64,000 nucleotides of DNA, from NCBI GenBank assembly GCA_965229935.1, contig CBDDKB010000002.1, positions 1,426,001 to 1,490,000 of the forward strand. The letters are read 5' to 3'. Below the pieces are notes generated by a model. The model did not search any database. It was not told the origin of the DNA and worked only from the letters and a program-made list of their open reading frames with translations. Origin of the DNA: SPJN01 sp965229935 (GTDB lineage: Bacteria > Pseudomonadota > Alphaproteobacteria > SPJN01). The position numbers and the translations under genes are program-made. Positions 27,393-34,878 of this stretch are shown one piece after another; position 1 is the stretch's first letter, and each line of letters starts with the position of its first letter.

Positions 27393-27515
27393 TTACAGGC
27401 CTGTCCTATCATAAATTTCCCCTAGGTCACGCCAATAATTTTCAATTTTCGACACCTGCGACGGATCAACACCAAAATACCGAAGTTCCGCTATTTCTTT
27501 GTAGGTTCTGCCCAC
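27393..27515 (-). CDS. Possible small ORF overlapping the haemoglobin gene end
   Basis: A GTG-initiated frame of 40 codons runs in the +1 frame relative to the haemoglobin gene, overlapping its last 25 bases and stopping 28 bases before mgtE. It reads with VGRTYKEIAELRYFGVD and then SKIENYWRDLGEIYDRTGL, a soluble, helix-prone, aromatic-containing composition unlike random sequence. AGGG sits 7 bases before the GTG. I recognise no family. It could be a small coupled protein, a remnant, or chance, so confidence is low. Confidence 0.33.
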   Translation of the reverse strand: MGRTYKEIAELRYFGVDPSQVSKIENYWRDLGEIYDRTGL

Positions 27516-28075
27516 ATATAGCCCTGTGGCGCCTGATCTGCGGCACAGGGCGGCGACGCCGATTCAATGTTACCTGCCGGCAGCATCACATCCGCATCAG
27601 GACGCGTGAATCGCTTGCCACGCAGCAATACCTGCCCATGATGACCTGCCAGCCCCATCTCCAAACTTTGGGCAATGCGCCCTGCCCTTTCGATAAAGGT
27701 TACAGCCGCCTCAGGCGGACAAATCTCGGTCGCGGTTTGCGTAAACAAGGAAAGCCAATGATCAAAATGACGGGCATCAATCGGCAGCACAACATGCTTG
27801 GGCATAGGTTGCCCACGATAGTCGCCCGATGACATCACAACTGACGCCCAAAAGGCACACATGCGGGCAAGGTGACTGTCCCAATCGGTGACCTTGGTCG
27901 CGAAAACCGGCCCCAACAGAGCATCCTGCCGAACCTTGTCATAAAAGGCGTGGACGAGTTTTGCGATCAGCGCATCATCAATGCCAATTGCGCGCGCAGC
28001 TTCCGCCGCCTCTGCCCTTAGGCGGGCGCGCCGTTCAGCAGGGCTTTCACCTTGTATATCGCGAGGATCAGTCAT
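27491..28075 (-). CDS. Group III truncated haemoglobin
   Basis: A 194-residue globin. Its core, residues about 30-155, has KLVHAFYDKVRQDALLGPVF, MCAFWASVVMSSGDYRGQPMPKH, and HFDHWLSLFTQTATEICPP. His94 in MPKH aligns with the haem-ligating proximal histidine of Campylobacter Ctb. About 30 residues precede the core and about 40 follow it. Group III proteins are linked to oxygen binding or nitric-oxide and peroxide handling; the role here is unknown. It is the first protein gene after tRNA-Leu in the minus-strand run leading into mgtE and the leucine genes. Confidence 0.88.
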   Translation of the reverse strand: MTDPRDIQGESPAERRARLRAEAAEAARAIGIDDALIAKLVHAFYDKVRQDALLGPVFATKVTDWDSHLARMCAFWASVVMSSGDYRGQPMPKHVVLPIDARHFDHWLSLFTQTATEICPPEAAVTFIERAGRIAQSLEMGLAGHHGQVLLRGKRFTRPDADVMLPAGNIESASPPCAADQAPQGYMWAEPTKK

Positions 28076-28147
28076 GGATCAAAGATAGCGCCGCCGACAC
28101 CAAAGGAACAGACGGCAAATCATCGCTCACAAACATGACTTGAAATA

Positions 28148-28234
28148 TGGTGCGGCCGAGAAGACTCGAACTTCCACGGGTTTTACCCCACAGCGACCTC
28201 AACGCTGCGCGTCTACCAATTCCGCCACGGCCGC
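28148..28234 (-). tRNA. tRNA-Leu (anticodon GAG)
   Basis: An 87-base tRNA including an encoded CCA. The acceptor arms GCGGCCG and CGGCCGC pair fully. The anticodon stem CAGCG/CGCTG encloses TTGAGGT with GAG at the centre. A long variable arm (GGGTAAAACCC) marks a class II tRNA, and the T-loop is TTCGAGT. It decodes CUC and CUU leucine codons. Confidence 0.97.
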
Positions 28235-28276
28235 CCATGACATCCGCCGCACCTAAGCAGCGGGTAGAGTTCGCGG

Positions 28277-28305
28277 TTGATAGCAAACCCCTGCCCACTA
28301 GGCAA
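28277..28305 (-). promoter_or_regulatory. Probable promoter of tRNA-Leu
   Basis: On the minus strand TTGCCT and TATCAA are separated by 17 bases, about 43 bases upstream of the tRNA 5' end, a suitable distance for a short leader. The boxes are recognisable but not consensus. Confidence 0.45.
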
Positions 28306-28364
28306 GCAATCCTGTTCGGTAAATCACGCGGCGCTATGCGCTATTTTGACAGGCTAATGAGCCC

Positions 28365-28381
28365 TAGATGCCACCGCCATC
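28365..28381 (+). repeat. 17-base direct repeat, copy 1
   Basis: TAGATGCCACCGCCATC occurs here and again at 28491-28507, where it encodes the last codons and part of the stop of cysH on the minus strand. Here it is noncoding. Confidence 0.7.
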
Positions 28382-28406
28382 ACACCTTGGGCGCTCACGG
28401 CAATTC

Positions 28407-28473
28407 CCCGAACGATGTTCGGGATCATGCCAACGCGAGTGCGGCGCTAACCGCGCCGGGCCCTCAATGGGCC
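28407..28473 (-). other. Three consecutive hairpins downstream of cysH
   Basis: Perfect stems occur at 28407-28423 (CCCGAAC-GAT-GTTCGGG), 28443-28457 (GGCGC with GCGCC) and 28459-28473 (GGCCC with GGGCC). They lie between the cysH stop and tRNA-Leu. No T-run follows any of them. They may form the 3' end of the cysH mRNA or a separate structured RNA. Confidence 0.5.
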
Positions 28474-28489
28474 AGTTCAAGTTGAAGCG

Positions 28490-29257
28490 TTAGATGCCAC
28501 CGCCATCGATGAATGTATCAGGCGTATGGATACCGCATTCGGTCTTGTCCTGCCCTGACCAACGGCCAGAGCGCGGATCCTGCCCCGGTGCCACACGGTC
28601 TGTGCAGGGCATGCAGCCGATAGACAGATAGCCATCTTCAACAAGCGGATGCGGCGGCAAATCATGCGCCGCCATATATTGGGCCAAATCATCCTCTCCC
28701 CACAGGGCAAGGGGGTTGATCTTGATTTGCGACAAGGTTGGCTCAATCAAGGGAATTGCTGCACGGCTTGCGGCCTGAAACCGCTTGCGCCCGGTAATCC
28801 AGGCATCAAAACCGTCCAAGGCACGGTTCATAGGTTCCACCTTGCGGAATTCGCAGCAAGCCTCAGTATCCCTGGACCAAAGCGTTCCATCAGGATCAAG
28901 CTTTGCTTCAGCCTCAGGGTCTGGCTTAATTGAGCGGACATTGGTCAACCCAAGTTGGTCGATCAGCTTATCGCGGTAGCGCAATGTTTCGCCAAACAGT
29001 TTGCCAGTATTCAAGAAAATCACAGGTGTGGCGGGATCGATCATCGCCACCATATGAAGCAGCACGGCAGATTCGGCGCCAAATGACGAAACAAGCGCAA
29101 TAGACCCTTTCAACTCATGCTTGATCATTGACTGCAACAAGGCATAGCCAGACAGGCCTTCATAGGCTGACGACAGTTCGTCCGCACGGGCGCGAACCTG
29201 TTCCGCGTCCACCAATGTGCGGGTCTGCGTTTCTATGCGCTGCGCCTCGAAGGCCAT
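28490..29257 (-). CDS. cysH: Assimilatory adenylyl-sulfate (APS) reductase, iron-sulfur type
   Basis: A 255-residue reductase that converts activated sulfate to sulfite. SSFGAESAVLLHM is the nucleotide-binding loop. Four cysteines, CC at 134-135 and CMPC at 215-218, form the CC-x80-CxxC set that holds a 4Fe-4S cluster in APS reductases. KTECGIH near the end carries the catalytic Cys241. The cluster ligands indicate APS rather than PAPS as substrate. ATG 29257, with AAGGA before it, is chosen; the longer frame to 29365 reads into AT-rich promoter DNA. It is divergent from lipB. No other cys genes are in the window. Confidence 0.93.
   Translation of the reverse strand: MAFEAQRIETQTRTLVDAEQVRARADELSSAYEGLSGYALLQSMIKHELKGSIALVSSFGAESAVLLHMVAMIDPATPVIFLNTGKLFGETLRYRDKLIDQLGLTNVRSIKPDPEAEAKLDPDGTLWSRDTEACCEFRKVEPMNRALDGFDAWITGRKRFQAASRAAIPLIEPTLSQIKINPLALWGEDDLAQYMAAHDLPPHPLVEDGYLSIGCMPCTDRVAPGQDPRSGRWSGQDKTECGIHTPDTFIDGGGI
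28491..28507 (+). repeat. 17-base direct repeat, copy 2 (cysH 3' end)
   Basis: Identical to 28365-28381. On the minus strand it encodes the C-terminal Asp-Gly-Gly-Gly-Ile of CysH and part of the stop codon. Confidence 0.7.
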
Positions 29258-29390
29258 AACATCATTCCTTTTCAGGCGATTCCGCCTGCCACTCGAATTT
29301 TCCTTAATGTGTATGGTATCCAGTTTATTTTCAACCCTTTTTGTGTATTTTATTTTATTTAACACTTACTATATGTTTTATGCGTGTCGA

Positions 29391-29406
29391 GAAAAGCTTG
29401 CTTTTC
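29391..29406. promoter_or_regulatory. Inverted repeat in the cysH-lipB intergenic region
   Basis: GAAAAGC-TT-GCTTTTC is a perfect 7-bp palindrome within the 240-base divergent spacer, next to a very AT-rich tract at about 29310-29390. It is a candidate operator; no regulator is identified. Confidence 0.4.
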
Positions 29407-29497
29407 CGCCGGATTCGCAAAATCAGCCAGAGCGCCGAGGTGGACTTAGCCCGCGCAATTTCGCCGCAAGCCCATAAAATCAAGCGCTTGACCTACC

Positions 29498-30190
29498 ATG
29501 CGCACTGCCCCATCTTGCCGCGTAATGGTTACTGAATGGATAATATCGGACGGGCTCGTGCCCTATCCCGACGCGCTGGCCTTTATGGAGGAGCGTGTCG
29601 CCGCCATCATCAATGATGGTGCCCCAGACTTGGTGTGGCTGTTGGAGCATCCGCCCCTATACACTGCCGGGACCAGCGCAGATATCAAGGATTTGGTGCA
29701 GCCTGATCGCTTCCCCGTCTATGACGCTGGCCGTGGCGGCCAATACACCTATCACGGGCCGGGTCAGCGCGTTGCCTATGTCATGATGGACCTAAACCGT
29801 GCGGCTAAGAGGCATGGCAAGTCAGGCCCCGATTTGCGGGCATTCGTAAATAGTTTGGAAGACTGGATCATCGACACGCTCGCCAGCTTTAACGTGACAG
29901 GCGAACGCAGGGAAGGCCGCGTTGGTGTTTGGGTGGATCGCAGCCAAACACTCGGCCCCGGGCGCGAAGACAAGATCGCCGCCATCGGGGTACGCGTGCG
30001 AAAATGGGTAACGTGGCACGGCATCTCGATCAATGTGGAGCCTGAGCTTGACCACTTCACAGGGATTGTCCCCTGCGGCATCAGCCAACATGGGGTGACC
30101 AGCCTTGTTGATCTGGGCCTGCCTGTCACAATGACTGACCTCGACATGGCGCTAAAGGACAGCTTTGAAAAAGTATTTGGTGATGACTAA
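29498..30190 (+). CDS. lipB: Octanoyl-[acyl-carrier-protein]:protein N-octanoyltransferase
   Basis: A 230-residue LipB that moves octanoyl groups from acyl-carrier protein to lipoyl domains. Key regions are WLLEHPPLYTAGTSADIKDL, GRGGQYTYHGPGQRVAYVMMDL, GREDKIAAIGVRVRKWVTWHG with the lysine, and GIVPCGISQHGVTSL with the acyl-accepting cysteine. ATG 29498 or the in-frame ATG 29525 are both possible; neither has a good ribosome-binding site. CTTGAC at 29487-29492 could be a -35 box. The next gene overlaps its end by 8 bases. Confidence 0.95.
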   Translation: MRTAPSCRVMVTEWIISDGLVPYPDALAFMEERVAAIINDGAPDLVWLLEHPPLYTAGTSADIKDLVQPDRFPVYDAGRGGQYTYHGPGQRVAYVMMDLNRAAKRHGKSGPDLRAFVNSLEDWIIDTLASFNVTGERREGRVGVWVDRSQTLGPGREDKIAAIGVRVRKWVTWHGISINVEPELDHFTGIVPCGISQHGVTSLVDLGLPVTMTDLDMALKDSFEKVFGDD

Positions 30191-30713
30191 GGTCACGCTG
30201 ACGCGCGCCACATTGGACGAGCTTCCGATCGTTGAAAATCTGCTGCAACTTTATCTGCACGATTTTTCCGGCTTTGCAGGCGCTGATAGCGAACATGGCT
30301 TAATCGGCCCAGATGGCCGTTTCGCCTATGGTACATTTCCCGGCGGGCTGGAAAGCTTTTTCACCGACAATGATCGGTCTGCATGGTTGTTCCACTACCC
30401 CCACCCCACTGAAGGTAACGTGTTGGCTGGTTTCGCTTTGGTAAACCGTTGGTCCCCATCAGGCGACGAGGTTGATCATGTGGTTGCTGAGTTTCACATA
30501 TTGCGGAAATATCGAGGCACCGGATTCGGCAGGGCTGCTGCCCACGCCCTATTCACGGAACTGCCTGGCACGTGGGAACTTGGCATCATTGACGATAATA
30601 ATGATGCCCGCGCCTTCTGGCCAAAGGTACTGCAGTCCGGCCCCTGCCGCGATGCAAGCCACAGCCGCGCTGGCGCGAATTGGTCCGGCGATATTTGGCG
30701 GTTTGAAAGCTAA
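30183..30713 (+). CDS. GNAT family N-acetyltransferase
   Basis: A 176-residue protein. VAEFHILRKYRGTGFGRAAAHALF is the acetyl-CoA pyrophosphate-binding loop (R/Q-x-x-G-x-G/A form), followed by NDARAFWPKVL. The start ATG at 30183 lies within the lipB end (ATGACTAA), giving translational coupling. LipB-linked function is not established. The substrate is unknown. Confidence 0.82.
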   Translation: MTKVTLTRATLDELPIVENLLQLYLHDFSGFAGADSEHGLIGPDGRFAYGTFPGGLESFFTDNDRSAWLFHYPHPTEGNVLAGFALVNRWSPSGDEVDHVVAEFHILRKYRGTGFGRAAAHALFTELPGTWELGIIDDNNDARAFWPKVLQSGPCRDASHSRAGANWSGDIWRFES

Positions 30714-30777
30714 ATTAAATCAGAGCGCATTTCAGCGAAGGGCACAGCCCGAAAGCGGTAAAAAATGCCGCGCAAAT

Positions 30778-31161
30778 TTAAAGCGCAGTGTCGAGGAAAG
30801 TCACAGCCTCGATCTTATTACCGTCAGGATCACGGATGAACGCTCCGTAGTAGGTAGTGATCGTGGCCTGCCGTTCACCGGGCGGCCCATCGCAGCGCCC
30901 GCCATGCGCCAAAGCATTGGCATGAAAGGCATCCACAGCCTCTACCGATTTTGCGCGCAGGCAAATATGAACGCCGGTCCCATCAGGAACCAGCGCCAAA
31001 TCTTCGCGAAGATTGATCCAGAATTCAGGATATTTCTTGCCATATCCCGCGCGGTCGTCCCCAGCGATAAAGCAGATCAGGCCCAGCGGTGCAAACACCG
31101 CATCGTAAAAGGCCTTGCTTGCTTCAAGGTCGCGGACAGCGACGGAAATATGGTCGATCAT
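30778..31161 (-). CDS. VOC superfamily (glyoxalase/dioxygenase-like) protein
   Basis: A 127-residue protein with paired beta-alpha-beta-beta-beta modules: MIDHISVAVRDLEASKAFYD at the start and GAFIRDPDGNKIEAVTF at the end. The His and Glu at these positions are typical metal ligands. It starts 4 bases after pccA. A methylmalonyl-CoA epimerase would suit that position, since epimerases belong to this superfamily. However, the sequence looks closer to generic glyoxalase/bleomycin-resistance members, so the epimerase role is only a hypothesis. Confidence 0.8.
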   Translation of the reverse strand: MIDHISVAVRDLEASKAFYDAVFAPLGLICFIAGDDRAGYGKKYPEFWINLREDLALVPDGTGVHICLRAKSVEAVDAFHANALAHGGRCDGPPGERQATITTYYGAFIRDPDGNKIEAVTFLDTAL

Positions 31162-31165
31162 CTAT

Positions 31166-33169
31166 CTATTCAAATTCCAGAATAATCTCATCAACGGCAA
31201 GTGAATCACCGGCTGCGGCATTGATCACGGAAACAACGCCATCGCGTTCTGCGCGCAGGACGTTTTCCATCTTCATTGCCTCAACAACTGCCAGTGCTTC
31301 GCCCGCATGGACCTTTTGCCCAACCTCTACATTGATAGAGACGACCAGACCCGGCATCGGGCACAGCAGCATCTTAGAGGTGTCGGGCGCTTCTTTCACA
31401 GGCATCAGGGCTGCAAGCTCTGCCGCGCGCTTAGTACGCACCCGCACATCGCAGGAGGTGCCGCCCTGCTCCACCGAGAAGCGACCAGGCGTCCAGTCAA
31501 TCTGCACGGTAATGTGATGACCGTTGACTGTGCCATAGAAACGGCCACGACCCACAATCCAGTCAGAATGGACTGAAACGATCTTACCGCTTTCTTCGAA
31601 AGTGACATCAAGTCCGCCATCGACTTCCTCGACAGCAATCGGGAAGTTGCGATCATCAAGGCTGACCACGCGTTCAGGTGACACTTTCACACCGCCAAGC
31701 GCAAGCTGACCTGATATCTGGGCAGCACGGGCACGGTCCTTATGATCGATAAAGGCCGCAACAGCAGCAAGATTCAATGCACGCTCATCATCAAGCGGCG
31801 CACCTTCAAAGCCATCAGGATATTCTTCGGCGATGAAGCCTGTGGTGATATTGCCTGACCGGAACCGATCATGTGACAGCACTGCCGCCAGGAACGGCAC
31901 ATTGTGACCGATGCCGCGCACATAAAACCCATCAAGGGCGGTAACCATATGATCCATTGCCGCTTCACGCGTCGGGCCATGCGTACACAGCTTTGCAATC
32001 ATCGGGTCATAGAACATGGAAATTTCCGCGCCTTCATACACGCCCGTATCATTACGGATGGTCAGGCCATTTTCTGTTCCTTCAGCCGGGGGACGATAGC
32101 GCGTCAGACGACCAATTGACGGCAGGAAGTTGCGGAACGGATCTTCGGCGTAAACACGGCCTTCCATCGCCCAGCCATTGATACCAATGTCGCTTTGCTT
32201 AAGCGCAAGTTTTTCACCTGCTGCAACGCGGATCATCTGTTCAACCAGGTCAACACCTGTGATCAGTTCTGTCACCGGATGTTCCACCTGTAGGCGGGTA
32301 TTCATCTCAAGGAAGTAGAAGTTCCGGTCGCCATCGACGATGAACTCAACCGTACCGGCAGAGCAATAGTCCACCGCCTCAGCCAAGGCAATCGCCTGTG
32401 CGCCCATGGCTTCACGAGTGGCCTCATCCAAAAAGGGGCTGGGCGCTTCTTCAATCACTTTTTGATGGCGGCGCTGAATGGAACATTCACGCTCGTTCAA
32501 ATGGATTGTGTTGCCGTGTTTATCCGCCAGCACCTGAATTTCGATGTGGCGCGGCTGGGTCACGAATTTTTCGATAAAGACGCGATCATCGCCAAAGCTT
32601 GATTTCGCTTCGTTCACGGCAAGCTGGAAACCTTCGCGCGCTTCGGCACTGTCCCACGCAACGCGCATCCCCTTGCCGCCGCCACCAGCGGAAGCCTTGA
32701 TCATAACTGGATAGCCGATATCGTCGGCGATCTTCACCGCCTCGTCAGCGTCCTTGATCACACCAAGATACCCGGGAACCGTGCTGACGCCTGCAGCATC
32801 AGCAAGTTTCTTGGATTCGATCTTGTCACCCATGGCACCAATTGCCTTGGTGCCCGGGCCGATAAAGGTGATGCCAGCATCTTCTAGCGCATCGCAGAAT
32901 GCGGCATTTTCAGACAGGAACCCGAACCCCGGATGCACAGCCTGTGCCCCTGTGTCCTTACAGGCCTGAATGATCTTATCCATCAACAGATAGGATTCAG
33001 CCGCAGGGGGTGGGCCTAAAAAGACAGCCTCGTCCGCCATGCGAACATGCAGGCCATCGGCATCTGCTTCGGAATATACGGCAACAGTTTTGATGCCCAT
33101 TTTGCGCGCGGTCTTGATAACCCGGCATGCGATTTCGCCACGATTGGCGATCAGAATTTTGTCAAACAT
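31166..33169 (-). CDS. pccA: Propionyl-CoA carboxylase, biotin-carrying alpha subunit
   Basis: A 667-residue protein. The biotin carboxylase domain begins KILIANRGEIACRVIKTARKMG, with IKASAGGGGKGMRVAWD and FLEMNTRLQVEHPVTELITGVDLVEQM. The C-terminal biotinyl domain has VVEAMKMENVL. PccA and PccB carboxylate propionyl-CoA to (S)-methylmalonyl-CoA, linking odd-chain, valine, isoleucine and methionine breakdown to succinyl-CoA. It lies 21 bases after pccB. Confidence 0.95.
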   Translation of the reverse strand: MFDKILIANRGEIACRVIKTARKMGIKTVAVYSEADADGLHVRMADEAVFLGPPPAAESYLLMDKIIQACKDTGAQAVHPGFGFLSENAAFCDALEDAGITFIGPGTKAIGAMGDKIESKKLADAAGVSTVPGYLGVIKDADEAVKIADDIGYPVMIKASAGGGGKGMRVAWDSAEAREGFQLAVNEAKSSFGDDRVFIEKFVTQPRHIEIQVLADKHGNTIHLNERECSIQRRHQKVIEEAPSPFLDEATREAMGAQAIALAEAVDYCSAGTVEFIVDGDRNFYFLEMNTRLQVEHPVTELITGVDLVEQMIRVAAGEKLALKQSDIGINGWAMEGRVYAEDPFRNFLPSIGRLTRYRPPAEGTENGLTIRNDTGVYEGAEISMFYDPMIAKLCTHGPTREAAMDHMVTALDGFYVRGIGHNVPFLAAVLSHDRFRSGNITTGFIAEEYPDGFEGAPLDDERALNLAAVAAFIDHKDRARAAQISGQLALGGVKVSPERVVSLDDRNFPIAVEEVDGGLDVTFEESGKIVSVHSDWIVGRGRFYGTVNGHHITVQIDWTPGRFSVEQGGTSCDVRVRTKRAAELAALMPVKEAPDTSKMLLCPMPGLVVSINVEVGQKVHAGEALAVVEAMKMENVLRAERDGVVSVINAAAGDSLAVDEIILEFE

Positions 33170-33190
33170 GATGTCTTCCTCAAGCCAAAC

Positions 33191-34729
33191 TTAAAGCGGG
33201 ATATTGTCGTGCTTCTTCCACGGGTTCTCTAACTCCTTATCCTCAAGAAGCTGGAGCGCGCGGGCAATGCGCCGCCGCGTGGAATGGGGCTTGATCACAT
33301 CATCAATGTAACCACGGGCTGAGGCAACGAACGGGTTCGCAAACCGATCCTCATATTCCTTGGTTTTTTCTGCGATGGCTTCGGCGTCACCGATCTGGGA
33401 CCGGAAGATAATCTCAACCGCGCCTTTGGCGCCCATCACAGCAATTTCCGCAGATGGCCATGCATAGTTCATGTCGCCCCGTAAATGCTTGGACGCCATC
33501 ACATCATAGGCACCGCCATAGGCCTTGCGGGTAATGACAGTGATTTTCGGCACGGTTGCTTCGCCATAGGCAAACAATAGCTTGGCACCATGCTTGATGA
33601 TCCCGTTATGCTCCTGCGCCGTGCCGGGCAAGAAGCCAGGCACATCAACCAATGTCACAATCGGAATGTTGAAGGCATCGCAGAACCGCACAAAGCGCGC
33701 GGCCTTACGGCTTGAATCAATATCAAGCACACCAGCCAGAACCATCGGCTGGTTCGCAACGAACCCAACCGTCTTGCCGCCCACACGGCCAAAGCCTGTG
33801 ATGATGTTTTTGGCAAAGCTGGGCTGAATTTCAAAAAAGTCTGCTTCGTCCACAACCTTCTGAATGATTTCCATCATGTCGTAAGGTTTGTTGGGGTTGG
33901 ACGGAATAATGGAATCGAGCGAGTCTTCCAAACGATCAATCGGATCTTCTGTCGGGCGCTGCGGCACCTCCTCCCGATTTGACAAAGGCAGGAAGTCGAA
34001 CATACGACGTGTCTGCTCCAACGCCTCGACATCATTGTCATAGGCATTGTCTGCGACGGATGATTTTGACGTGTGGGTGACAGCACCGCCCAGTTCTTCC
34101 TGTGTCACGGTTTCCTGTGTCACCGTTTTCACAACGTCAGGACCTGTCACAAACATATAGGATGTGTCTTTGACCATGAAGATAAAGTCAGTCATGGCGG
34201 GTGAGTAAACCGCGCCACCGGCACATGGGCCCATGATCAGTGAAATCTGCGGGACGACGCCGGATGCCAACACGTTCTTTTGGAAAACATCAGCATAACC
34301 GCCAAGGCTGGCAACACCTTCCTGAATACGGGCACCACCTGAATCATTCAGGCCAATAACGGGCGCACCGTTTTTCATGGCCATATCCATGATCTTGCAG
34401 ATCTTGGCAGCATGGGTTTCAGACAGCGACCCACCGAACACGGTGAAGTCCTGTGAATAGACAAAGGTTTTGCGGCCATTAATCGTGCCCCACCCCGTCA
34501 CAACACCATCGCCCGGCGTCTTGGTCGCCGGGTCGTTCATGTCAAAGTCTGTGCAGCGATGCTCCACAAACATGTCATATTCTTCGAAACTGCCTTCGTC
34601 GAGCAGCAGGTCGATACGCTCACGCGCTGTTAGCTTGCCGCGGCCATGCTGCGCATCAATACGCTTTTGACCACCGCCAAGGCGGGCGCGCTCACGCCGT
34701 TCCTCAAGCTCTGTAATAATTTTATTCAT
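33191..34729 (-). CDS. pccB: Propionyl-CoA carboxylase, beta subunit
   Basis: A 512-residue carboxyltransferase. GQKRIDAQHGRGKLTARERID, QDFTVFGGSLSETHAAKICK, GLNDSGGARIQEGVASLGGYADVF and GPCAGGAVYSPAMTDFIFMV are near-identical to known PccB proteins. The end NPWKKHDNIPL is diagnostic. GAGGAG precedes ATG 34729; the frame upstream to 34750 would run through this ribosome-binding site. A TTTGC-rich element lies about 105-150 bases upstream. Confidence 0.96.
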   Translation of the reverse strand: MNKIITELEERRERARLGGGQKRIDAQHGRGKLTARERIDLLLDEGSFEEYDMFVEHRCTDFDMNDPATKTPGDGVVTGWGTINGRKTFVYSQDFTVFGGSLSETHAAKICKIMDMAMKNGAPVIGLNDSGGARIQEGVASLGGYADVFQKNVLASGVVPQISLIMGPCAGGAVYSPAMTDFIFMVKDTSYMFVTGPDVVKTVTQETVTQEELGGAVTHTSKSSVADNAYDNDVEALEQTRRMFDFLPLSNREEVPQRPTEDPIDRLEDSLDSIIPSNPNKPYDMMEIIQKVVDEADFFEIQPSFAKNIITGFGRVGGKTVGFVANQPMVLAGVLDIDSSRKAARFVRFCDAFNIPIVTLVDVPGFLPGTAQEHNGIIKHGAKLLFAYGEATVPKITVITRKAYGGAYDVMASKHLRGDMNYAWPSAEIAVMGAKGAVEIIFRSQIGDAEAIAEKTKEYEDRFANPFVASARGYIDDVIKPHSTRRRIARALQLLEDKELENPWKKHDNIPL

Positions 34730-34833
34730 CTGAGATCGTCTCCTCATCACGACGGCTATGCCGGTCCGCAGGCGGGCCGAAATGCGTTCGCCGGTCAGAT
34801 TAGTGATTGGTATGTCTTAGTAAGAGACGGGTA

Positions 34834-34878
34834 GCATTTTGCCCTGCAAATGCAAACATTTTTGCGCTTATTTTTGCT
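34834..34878. promoter_or_regulatory. TTTGC/GCAAA cluster upstream of pccB
   Basis: Within 45 bases there are repeated half-sites: TTTTGC, TGCAAATGCAAA, TTTTTGCG and TTTTTGC. They overlap the last codons of the ATP12 gene and lie upstream of pccB. ScfR-type regulators such as PccR of Rhodobacter sphaeroides bind paired TTTGCAAA elements before pccB. The spacing here is one base short of that arrangement, so this is a candidate only. Confidence 0.35.

Noticed and set aside
28148..28234. tRNA-Leu as a phage or island attachment site
   Set aside because: No integrase, no copy of the tRNA 3' end and no change in gene character nearby. The 17-base repeat is of cysH, not the tRNA.
30472..31185. 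Plus-strand frame of 237 codons
   Set aside because: It runs out of frame through the GNAT gene and antisense to the VOC gene; both real genes show family motifs.
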